The translations under genes and the position numbers were made by a program. Of a stretch of DNA of 5,209 nucleotides, positions 1 to 5,209 are shown piece after piece. The stretch spans positions 1-5,209 of the forward strand of contig JAIVWI010000191.1 in NCBI GenBank assembly GCA_048636595.1, read 5' to 3'. This stretch comes from JAJRRA01 sp048636595 (GTDB lineage: Bacteria > Pseudomonadota > Gammaproteobacteria > Xanthomonadales > SZUA-36). The notes under the pieces are model-generated. The model was not told the DNA's origin. It saw only the letters and a list, made by a program, of their open reading frames with translations, and did not search any database. Positions within the stretch are counted from its first letter, which is position 1. The number at the start of each line of letters is the position of its first letter.

Positions 1-1013
1 CCGACCGTGGTTATGGCTTGACCACGGTTGAGTACGCTTATATTGCAGAGGAAACAGGACGATCCCACCTGGCCGCCGAGTCATTCAACTGCAGCGCACC
101 GGACACAGGGAACATGGAAGTACTGGAACGTTATGGCAACGAAGCACAGAAAAGCCAGTGGCTGGAACCCTTGCTGAACGGCGAAATTCGCTCCGCCTAC
201 GCAATGACTGAACCGGGTGTAGCCTCATCTGACGCCACCAACATCTGCACCAGTGCTGTACTGGAAGACGGCCAGTGGGTCATCAATGGCGAAAAAACCT
301 ATATCTCGGGCGCGGGTGATCCCCGCTGCAAGATCCTGATCTGCATGGTCAAGACCAATCCCGACAACAACCGTCACACACAGCAATCACAGATACTCGT
401 ACCGATGGATACCCCCGGTGTGGAAATCGTTCGACCGATGCACGTCTTTTCTTCGGACGAGGCGCCACACGGTCATATGCACCTGCGCTTCACCAATGTG
501 CGCGTGCCGGAGGAAAACATCATCCTGGGTCCCGGCCGGGGCTTTGAAATTGCCCAGGGCCGGCTGGGCCCGGGGCGTGTGCACCATTGCATGCGGGCGA
601 TCGGCATGGCCGAGCAGGCGCTGGAATTGATGTGCCGCCGATCTGTAAGCAGGACGGCATTCGGCAGACCTCTGGCAAAACTGGGCGGCAATTACGACCG
701 CATAGCGGAAGCCCGCATGAACATAGACATGGCCCGCTTGCTAACCCTGAAAACGGCCCATGTTATCGATACCCGGGGTGTCAATGAAGCACATCTCTGG
801 ATTTCCAAGATCAAGGCAGCGGTACCGGCAATCACCATCAAGATCATTGACGACGCCATCCAGATGCACGGCGCCGCGGGACTCTCACAGGATTTCCCAC
901 TGGCGACCATGTACAGGCATGCACGCACGCTGCGCCTGGCCGACGGACCGGACGAAGTCCACCGCATGGTGGTGGCGCGCAGGGAACTGCAACCTTACCT
1001 GAAGGAGAATTAA
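1..1013 (+). CDS. Acyl-CoA dehydrogenase, ACAD10/ACAD11 (LvaC-like) type, 5' partial
   Basis: FAD-dependent acyl-CoA dehydrogenase, presumably cytosolic. The frame is open from the left edge (first full codon at 3), so the start lies outside the window and the TTG at 18 is only an internal Leu codon. About 336 residues are present; the family is usually near 400, so roughly the first 60-70 are missing. The flavin/substrate segment YAMTEPGVASSDATN begins at base 198. GRGFEIAQGRLGPGRVHHCMR lies at about 525-587, and the C-terminal segment LRLADGPDEVH at about 930-962. As I remember it, human ACAD11 has nearly the same segments (GRLGPGRIHHCMR, LRLADGPDEVH), and this supports the subfamily call. 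The position matching the catalytic Glu of medium-chain dehydrogenases appears to be Asp (codon 942-944), as in ACAD10/11. LvaC of the levulinate pathway belongs to the same broad group and acts on 4-phosphoacyl-CoA. A long-chain or branched acyl-CoA substrate is the alternative. First visible gene of a + strand operon. Confidence 0.93.
   Translation, partial: DRGYGLTTVEYAYIAEETGRSHLAAESFNCSAPDTGNMEVLERYGNEAQKSQWLEPLLNGEIRSAYAMTEPGVASSDATNICTSAVLEDGQWVINGEKTYISGAGDPRCKILICMVKTNPDNNRHTQQSQILVPMDTPGVEIVRPMHVFSSDEAPHGHMHLRFTNVRVPEENIILGPGRGFEIAQGRLGPGRVHHCMRAIGMAEQALELMCRRSVSRTAFGRPLAKLGGNYDRIAEARMNIDMARLLTLKTAHVIDTRGVNEAHLWISKIKAAVPAITIKIIDDAIQMHGAAGLSQDFPLATMYRHARTLRLADGPDEVHRMVVARRELQPYLKEN
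1002..1007 (+). promoter_or_regulatory. Ribosome binding site of the thiolase gene
   Basis: AAGGAG lies 9 bases before the ATG at 1017, inside the last codons of the acyl-CoA dehydrogenase gene. It supports the ATG at 1017 as the thiolase start and a shared transcript for the two genes. Confidence 0.75.
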
Positions 1014-1016
1014 TAT

Positions 1017-2198
1017 ATGCGCGAAGCAGTCATCGTTTCCACGGCCCGGACACCCATCGGGAAAGCGTACCGTGGTTCATTCAACAACACCGAGGCCCCC
1101 ACGCTGGGCGGCCATGCCATCAGACACGCCGTTCAACGAGCCGGGCTGGAGCCCGGTGAAGTTGAAGATGTCATCATGGGCTGCGCCCTGCCCCAGGGCT
1201 CGCAAGGATCCAATATTGCACGTACATCAGCCCTCAGCGCCGGCCTGCCGGTAAGCGTTGCCGCTATGACGGTTGACCGCCAGTGCTCGTCCGGCATGAT
1301 GGCCATCGCTACGGCCGCAAAATCCATCATTTCAGATGGCATCGACATCATGGTCGGCGGTGGCCTGGAATCGGTCAGTATCGTGCAAAACGAGCATCTG
1401 AATACCTATCGCGCGGTCGATCCACGCCTGGTCGCATTGCATGAACACGTCTACATGCCGATGCTGGATACGGCAGAAGTGGTCGCACGCCGCTACGACA
1501 TCAGCCGCAAGGCCCAGGACGAATACGCCTTGCAAAGCCAGCAACGCACCGCGGCGGCCCAGGCAGCAGGAAAGCTGGATGATGAGATCGTTCCCCTGCC
1601 CTCCAACATGGGCGTCATGGACCGGGAGACCAAAGAAATATCTTTTCACGATGTCGTGCTGGAAAAAGACGAAGGGAACCGCCCCACAACCACCCTGGAA
1701 GGTCTGACCGGTCTGAAAACCGTGCGGGAAAATGGCTACATCACAGCCGGCAACGCCAGCCAGCTGTCCGATGGCGCCTCAGCCGCGGTTGTAATGGAAG
1801 CGAGCCTGGCGGAAAAACGTGGCCTGGAACCGCTGGGTTATTACCGCTGCACGGCCGTGGCCGGTTGCGAGCCGGACGAGATGGGCATCGGTCCGATTTT
1901 TGCCGTACCGAAGTTGCTGAAACAAACCGGTTTAAGCATGGACGATATTGGCCTGTGGGAACTGAACGAGGCTTTCGCCGTGCAGGTTATTTACTGCCGT
2001 GATCAGCTGAATATTCCGGATGAAATCCTCAACGTAAATGGCGGCGCCATTTCCATCGGCCACCCTTACGGTATGTCCGGCGCACGCATGGTGGGGCATG
2101 CCCTGATCGAAGGGAAACGCCGTGGCCTAAAATATGTCGTTTGCACCATGTGCATCGGCGGTGGCCAGGGTGCTGCATCCCTGTTTGAAGTTGCATAA
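1017..2198 (+). CDS. Acetyl-CoA acyltransferase (thiolase)
   Basis: Thiolase of 393 residues, a normal full length. It should cleave a 3-ketoacyl-CoA with CoA to give acetyl-CoA (or propionyl-CoA) and a shortened acyl-CoA, the last step of a beta-oxidation turn, in the cytosol. The N-terminus REAVIVSTARTPIGK is typical. The nucleophilic Cys is C90 in DRQCSSG. Other conserved elements are NEAF (317-320), H349 in GGAISIGHPYGMSGAR, and the acid/base Cys C379 in CTMCIGGGQG, so all catalytic elements are intact. The loop region carries MPMLDTAEVVARRY (147-160), where classical FadA/PhaA enzymes have a MGxTAE-type motif. The ATG is 3 bases after the upstream stop and has a good Shine-Dalgarno site. 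Sitting directly behind an acyl-CoA dehydrogenase, it is more likely degradative than biosynthetic. Chain-length preference cannot be read from the sequence. Confidence 0.95.
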   Translation: MREAVIVSTARTPIGKAYRGSFNNTEAPTLGGHAIRHAVQRAGLEPGEVEDVIMGCALPQGSQGSNIARTSALSAGLPVSVAAMTVDRQCSSGMMAIATAAKSIISDGIDIMVGGGLESVSIVQNEHLNTYRAVDPRLVALHEHVYMPMLDTAEVVARRYDISRKAQDEYALQSQQRTAAAQAAGKLDDEIVPLPSNMGVMDRETKEISFHDVVLEKDEGNRPTTTLEGLTGLKTVRENGYITAGNASQLSDGASAAVVMEASLAEKRGLEPLGYYRCTAVAGCEPDEMGIGPIFAVPKLLKQTGLSMDDIGLWELNEAFAVQVIYCRDQLNIPDEILNVNGGAISIGHPYGMSGARMVGHALIEGKRRGLKYVVCTMCIGGGQGAASLFEVA

Positions 2199-2201
2199 GA
2201 G

Positions 2202-3176
2202 ATGAGAGCTCTGGTTTGCAATGCATTTGGGCCACCCGAGTCGCTGAACCTTGAGCAGCACCATGCTCCACTGCCGGCCAGTGGCCAGGTGCTGGTTGAT
2301 GTCAGGGCGGCAGGAATCAATTTTCCCGATATCCTGATGATCAGCGGCGAGTACCAGGTCAAGACTGCACCGCCCTTTGTGCCCGGCAATGAACTCGCCG
2401 GCATCGTGGCAGCTGTGGGCGAAGGCGTAAGCCGGTTTTCTGCCGGTGACCGCGTCATCGCCACACCCACGGGCGGGGCATTCGCGGAACAATGTGTCGT
2501 AGACCAGCACATGTGCCTGCCGTTACCGGACAAGCTGAGTTTTGAGCAAGGCGCGGGCTTTACGATCACCTACGCCACCTCCTATCACGCTTTTCACCAG
2601 AGCACTGCGCTCAAGCCGGGGGAGACCGTCCTGGTTCTTGGCGCAGCCGGGGGCGTGGGTATTACGGCCGTTGAAATTGCCCGGGCCCTGGGAGCCAGAG
2701 TGATTGCAGCAGCCAGCAGTTCAGAAAAACTGGAGTTTGCCCGGCAAGCCGGAGCAGAGGAACTCATCAATTACTCGCAGGTTTCTCTCCGCGATGCCGT
2801 CAGGGAATTGACAGGCGGCAAGGGTGTGGACATCGTTTTCGACCCGGTAGGCGGCGAACTGGCACAGCAGGCCTTACGCTCACTGGCCTGGCATGGCCGC
2901 TACCTGGTCATCGGTTTTGCCTGCGGCGAGATTCCGCAGTTCCCTGCCAACATTACACTGCTCAAAGAGGCCAGTATCACTGGCGTTTGGTGGGGTACCT
3001 GGGCAGAAAAACATCCGGCGGAAGCCCAATTAAATATGATGGAATTGGCCACCATGGTGCAAGACAACAAACTGAAACCCCGGGTAACGGAAACCTATCC
3101 GCTCACCCAATACGCGGCAGCATTCGCTGCCCTCACCAAGCGCAGAGCAAAAGGAAAAGTCGTACTGACGATGTAG
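2202..3176 (+). CDS. Zinc-less MDR oxidoreductase, NADPH:quinone oxidoreductase family
   Basis: Medium-chain dehydrogenase/reductase of 324 residues, the usual length for quinone-oxidoreductase-type members. A GroES-like N-terminal domain (about 1-120) is followed by a Rossmann domain with the nucleotide loop LGAAGGVG (146-153). SSSEKLEFA (172-180) follows the second strand, compatible with NADPH. There is no catalytic-zinc GHE motif (PGNELAG at 61-67 instead) and no four-Cys structural zinc lobe, so it should be a zinc-independent reductase. The family reduces quinones or activated C=C bonds (enones, enoyl thioesters); the actual substrate here is unknown. The ATG lies 3 bases after the thiolase stop without a clear Shine-Dalgarno site, so translational coupling is likely. 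The operon context suggests reduction of an unsaturated acyl-CoA or an electron sink for the pathway, but this is inference. Last gene of the + strand operon. Confidence 0.9.
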   Translation: MRALVCNAFGPPESLNLEQHHAPLPASGQVLVDVRAAGINFPDILMISGEYQVKTAPPFVPGNELAGIVAAVGEGVSRFSAGDRVIATPTGGAFAEQCVVDQHMCLPLPDKLSFEQGAGFTITYATSYHAFHQSTALKPGETVLVLGAAGGVGITAVEIARALGARVIAAASSSEKLEFARQAGAEELINYSQVSLRDAVRELTGGKGVDIVFDPVGGELAQQALRSLAWHGRYLVIGFACGEIPQFPANITLLKEASITGVWWGTWAEKHPAEAQLNMMELATMVQDNKLKPRVTETYPLTQYAAAFAALTKRRAKGKVVLTM

Positions 3177-3185
3177 CGACCTTCG
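3177..3185. other. Convergent operon junction (9 bases)
   Basis: The + strand operon stops at TAG 3174-3176 and the - strand operon stops at TAA (3188-3186 on the reverse strand), leaving 9 bases between stop codons. No GC hairpin followed by a T-run is visible in either direction, so transcripts probably run into the opposing gene's 3' end or end by another mechanism. Confidence 0.8.
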
Positions 3186-4250
3186 TTAACCTGCCCGGAT
3201 CAAACGCCGGCAATGCTCTGCCAGGTTCCGGGTGGCGACGCCAAAAGAGCGGAAACGCTTATCCTGGGTTTGACCGTGATAAAAGCGATAATAAATCTGT
3301 TGTAAAATTACTGCATTGCGGAAATAACCGTAGACCAGGTAGAACAGAAATCCAGAGGTGTCACGACCGGTAAGTTCGCTGTAAAGCGCAAGAATTTCAG
3401 TCCGGGTCATCATCCCTTCAGCGGTGGAAGGCTGCATCTGCAAAGCTTTCAGATAAGGCGGATCATCCGGCTCCATCCAGTAAGCAAGCGCGTTGCCCAG
3501 GTCCATCAGGGGCTCCCCCAGGGCACAGATTTCCCAGTCCAGAACGGCCCGTATTACGGTCGGATCCTGCTTGTCGAGAATTACGTTATCAATACGGTAA
3601 TCGCCGTGCAGGACGGCGTGATGGCCGCTTCCGGCCGGCATATTTGACTCGAGCCAATTGCGGACATCGCTGAATTCGCCCACATCAGGGGTGATGACCC
3701 GTTCATAGCGGCCATTCCAACCCAGGATCTGGCGTTGCATATACCCCTCGGGCTTACCGAAGTCCCCCAGGCCCGCAGCGAGGTAATCCACCTGGTGCAG
3801 CTCGATCAGTTTTTCCCAGAATTGCCGGCAGAATCGTCGTGTATCTGTGGCCGTGAAGCCCCAGTCAGCCGGAATCGTTTCCTTGATCACCTGCCCCTCG
3901 ACTTTTCGCATGACGTAGAACTCGGAGCCAATGACGGACTCATCATCCGTGTAGTAAAGCGTATCCGGAACACAGGCGTAAACAGGTTTAAGCGCGGTCA
4001 TGATGCGGTACTCACGAATCATGCTGTGTGCCGATTTGGCCTTGGTGCCGAAAGGTGGACGGCGCACGACGAGGTCCTCGTTGCGGTACTTCAACCGGTA
4101 GGTCAGGTTCGAATTTCCACTGGCGAACTGGCTGATTTCAGGCCTGCCTTCCAAACCGGGAATCACCTTTTTCAGGTACCTGTCCAGCGCCTTCCAGTCC
4201 AGTTCTTCGCCGCTGCGCACCGGAGCCGTTGGATTACCCTGAAAACTCAT
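3186..4250 (-). CDS. APH-fold phosphotransferase, ACAD10/11 kinase-domain (LvaA-like)
   Basis: Aminoglycoside-phosphotransferase-fold small-molecule kinase, 354 residues, of the type fused to the dehydrogenase in mammalian ACAD10/ACAD11. Visible motifs are the nucleotide loop QFASGNSNLTYRL (41-53), the strand LVVRRPPFG (60-68) followed by SAHSMIREYRI (73-83) with the likely helix-C Glu at E80, and the catalytic loop HGDYRIDNV (215-223) with base D217 and metal-binding N222. The metal-binding D238 is in LDWE, followed by GEPLMDLGNALAYW (245-258). All kinase residues look intact. The subfamily signature (RRPPFG, LDWE, GEPLMDLG) differs from true resistance enzymes, so antibiotic modification is unlikely. 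Established relatives: LvaA phosphorylates the 4-hydroxyl of 4-hydroxyvaleryl-CoA in P. putida. Inferred role: ATP-dependent phosphorylation of a hydroxyacyl-CoA for the dehydrogenase at 1-1013. Its ATG overlaps the upstream SDR stop (ATGA, 4247-4250), indicating translational coupling. Last gene of the - strand operon. Confidence 0.92.
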   Translation of the reverse strand: MSFQGNPTAPVRSGEELDWKALDRYLKKVIPGLEGRPEISQFASGNSNLTYRLKYRNEDLVVRRPPFGTKAKSAHSMIREYRIMTALKPVYACVPDTLYYTDDESVIGSEFYVMRKVEGQVIKETIPADWGFTATDTRRFCRQFWEKLIELHQVDYLAAGLGDFGKPEGYMQRQILGWNGRYERVITPDVGEFSDVRNWLESNMPAGSGHHAVLHGDYRIDNVILDKQDPTVIRAVLDWEICALGEPLMDLGNALAYWMEPDDPPYLKALQMQPSTAEGMMTRTEILALYSELTGRDTSGFLFYLVYGYFRNAVILQQIYYRFYHGQTQDKRFRSFGVATRNLAEHCRRLIRAG

Positions 4251-5005
4251 CCCAGCGTAATTCCACCATCCATAATCAGTGTAGTTCCCGTGGTGTATGC
4301 GGCGCCGTCCGAAACCAGGTACAACACCCCACCGACCATGTCTCCGGGCTGTCCGGCACGGGGCACCGGTATTCTGGATAATCTTTTCTGCATTCCGGGA
4401 TCTTCCACTAATGCTGCCGCAAAGCGGGTTTCAACAACACCCGGTAAAATCGCGTTGACGCGAATACCCATCTGCCCGTAATCCTTGGCAAACGATTTCG
4501 TCAGGCTGACCAGTCCCGCCTTGGTCATCGCGTAAACGGCCTGGCCAGGCATCGACACAAGGGCCGCTACGGACGCCACATTCACTATGCTGCCTCCCCC
4601 GCTTTCAGCCATCAACGGGACAGCGTGGCTCATCATGTAGTAGGGGCCTTTAAGGTTTACATCAACTGTCTTGTCAAAAGCATCGGGTGGAAGTTTTGCA
4701 GCCGGCCCGTAAAAAGGATTGGTGGCCGCGTTATTGATCAGGATATCCAGCCTGCCGAAATCTTTCCGGACCCCCTCGAACAGGGCTTCAATTTCATCCA
4801 GGTGTCCTGCGTGACAGGCCCTTGCAACAGCTTGACCTCCCTCCGCGATAATGGAATCAGCCACTTCCTGCACGCTTTCCTGTTTGCGGCTGCTCAACAC
4901 GACTGTAGCGCCACAGGCCGCCAGGCCCCGGGCAATAGCCTCTCCAATACCACGCGAGCCGCCATTAACGACCGCTACTTTTCCTTCGAGATCAATTTTG
5001 TTCAA
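4247..5005 (-). CDS. SDR family oxidoreductase, DHRS4-like, NADP(H)-type
   Basis: Classical short-chain dehydrogenase/reductase of 252 residues, full length. The cofactor loop is NGGSRGIG (14-21), with Asn replacing the usual Thr of TGxxxGxG. SSRK (38-41), with Arg after the second strand, suggests NADP(H). NNAATNP (91-97) follows, then catalytic N117, S145 (VNVASVAAL), Y158 and K162 (YAMTK), and the PG motif at 188-189. SSRKQ, the CHAG segment (64-67) and the NNAATNP stretch resemble DHRS4-type carbonyl reductases as I remember them. The start is TTG at 5005-5003: an in-frame TGA at 5032-5030 lies just upstream, there is no ATG or GTG between, and GGGAGA sits 6 bases before it. It lies 53 bases after another SDR gene and overlaps the kinase gene by 4 bases. 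In context it could reduce a 4-oxoacyl-CoA to the 4-hydroxy form (as LvaD does for levulinyl-CoA) or oxidise a hydroxyacyl-CoA; the substrate is not determinable here. Confidence 0.93.
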   Translation of the reverse strand: MNKIDLEGKVAVVNGGSRGIGEAIARGLAACGATVVLSSRKQESVQEVADSIIAEGGQAVARACHAGHLDEIEALFEGVRKDFGRLDILINNAATNPFYGPAAKLPPDAFDKTVDVNLKGPYYMMSHAVPLMAESGGGSIVNVASVAALVSMPGQAVYAMTKAGLVSLTKSFAKDYGQMGIRVNAILPGVVETRFAAALVEDPGMQKRLSRIPVPRAGQPGDMVGGVLYLVSDGAAYTTGTTLIMDGGITLG

Positions 5006-5011
5006 ATGTGT

Positions 5012-5017
5012 TCTCCC
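5012..5017 (-). promoter_or_regulatory. Ribosome binding site deciding the TTG start of the SDR
   Basis: On the - strand GGGAGA stands 6 bases before TTG 5005-5003. With the in-frame stop at 5032-5030 and no other usual start codon between, it fixes TTG as the initiation codon. Confidence 0.65.
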
Positions 5018-5058
5018 AAACCCTTCAATTCAATCTGTCTCTGATCAGGCTTCAATGA

Positions 5059-5209
5059 TCATCGCCTTTCGCCTGTTTTGCGCCGGAACCGCCGCATTCC
5101 TTCGATCCAGCGGTCGTGGTCTTCTGCTTTACGTTGAACATAGGTCCTGACCTGGGGATGTGGAATGACCAGAAAACGGCCTTCCTGGATGCCCGCCAGG
5201 ATGCAATCG
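5059..5209 (-). CDS. SDR family oxidoreductase, C-terminal fragment (5' part outside window)
   Basis: The reverse strand is open from the right edge (first full codon 5208-5206) through 49 residues to TGA at 5061-5059. The segment contains GRFLVIPHPQV followed by YVQRKAEDHDRWIEGMRR (about 5142-5089). This arrangement, a short turn then HPxV, RK and DRW.xGM, is one I recognise from the C-terminal tail of a group of SDR oxidoreductases of about 260-290 residues, after the Rossmann core. No catalytic residues are in view, so the family call rests on this tail alone. The very basic end (RRFRRKTGERR) is usual for such tails. It is co-directional with the complete SDR 53 bases downstream and probably in the same operon, making two SDRs in tandem ahead of the kinase gene. 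The gene is cut by the window edge and is not evidently a pseudogene. Confidence 0.75.
   Translation of the reverse strand, partial: DCILAGIQEGRFLVIPHPQVRTYVQRKAEDHDRWIEGMRRFRRKTGERR

Noticed and set aside
18..20. TTG as start of the acyl-CoA dehydrogenase
   Set aside because: The frame stays open to the left edge, and the protein lacks the first part of the usual N-terminal domain at this point, so the real start lies outside the window.
2066..2569. 167-codon open frame on the - strand
   Set aside because: It spans the thiolase/MDR junction antisense to two well-supported genes, its composition is rich in Pro, Ser and Arg as expected of a shadow frame, and no family is recognisable.
3188..3243. 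Possible terminator hairpins near the convergent junction: AACCTG/CAGGTT (3188-3193, 3222-3227) with CCGG/CCGG inside, and TGGCG-A-CGCCA (3233-3243)
   Set aside because: The stems are short, loops are too long or too small, and no T-run follows on either strand. All are within the kinase coding sequence and can be chance.
3285..3315. AT-rich patch in the kinase gene, considered as an internal promoter or insertion scar
   Set aside because: It encodes a stretch rich in Ile, Tyr, Phe and Gln near the C-terminus of the kinase (around residues 314-325), which explains the base composition; the frame is unbroken.
3186..4250. Aminoglycoside resistance phosphotransferase
   Set aside because: The APH fold is shared, but the RRPPFG, LDWE and GEPLMDLG signatures and the setting among acyl-CoA genes fit the ACAD10/11-LvaA kinase group, not a drug-modifying enzyme.
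3735..4481. 248-codon open frame on the + strand
   Set aside because: It lies antisense to the kinase and SDR genes and crosses their boundary. Its translation shows no recognisable motifs, while the opposite strand carries complete catalytic motifs. It is a shadow frame.
5006..5058. Possible promoter in the 53-base gap before the TTG-start SDR (TTGAAG, then TGAATT 17 bases later on the - strand)
   Set aside because: The -10-like box matches only about half of the consensus, and the gap fits an ordinary within-operon spacer.

Overview
The window is a gene-dense stretch of bacterial chromosome coding for acyl-CoA (fatty-acid-type) catabolism. The moderately GC-rich sequence, tightly packed operons, Shine-Dalgarno-like sites and the protein families suggest a Gram-negative proteobacterium, probably a gammaproteobacterium. 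That placement is inferred from general family resemblance and is of low to moderate confidence. No mobile element, RNA gene, CRISPR array or repeat family was seen, and there is no gene-free stretch longer than about 55 bases.

Layout: two operons run towards each other. On the + strand (1-3176) are an acyl-CoA dehydrogenase of the ACAD10/ACAD11 type (5' end cut off by the window edge), a thiolase, and a zinc-less NADPH:quinone oxidoreductase-type MDR protein, separated by only 3 bases each. On the - strand (5209 to 3186) are the last 49 codons of a short-chain dehydrogenase (SDR), a complete DHRS4-like SDR starting at TTG, and an APH-fold phosphotransferase that overlaps the SDR stop codon by 4 bases (ATGA). 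The two operons end 9 bases apart at 3177-3185, with no recognisable intrinsic terminator.

How they may work together: in mammals an APH-fold kinase domain and this type of acyl-CoA dehydrogenase domain are fused in one protein (ACAD10, ACAD11). In the levulinate pathway of Pseudomonas putida, separate proteins of the same two families (LvaA kinase and LvaC dehydrogenase) phosphorylate a 4-hydroxyacyl-CoA and convert the phosphorylated intermediate into a normal beta-oxidation intermediate. This window carries both families, two SDRs and a thiolase that could complete chain shortening. The best hypothesis is a module for catabolism of 4-hydroxy (or 4-oxo) acyl-CoAs, or of another hydroxylated or branched acyl chain. 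The substrate cannot be read from the sequence. No LvaB-like partner, acyl-CoA ligase or enoyl-CoA hydratase lies inside the window.
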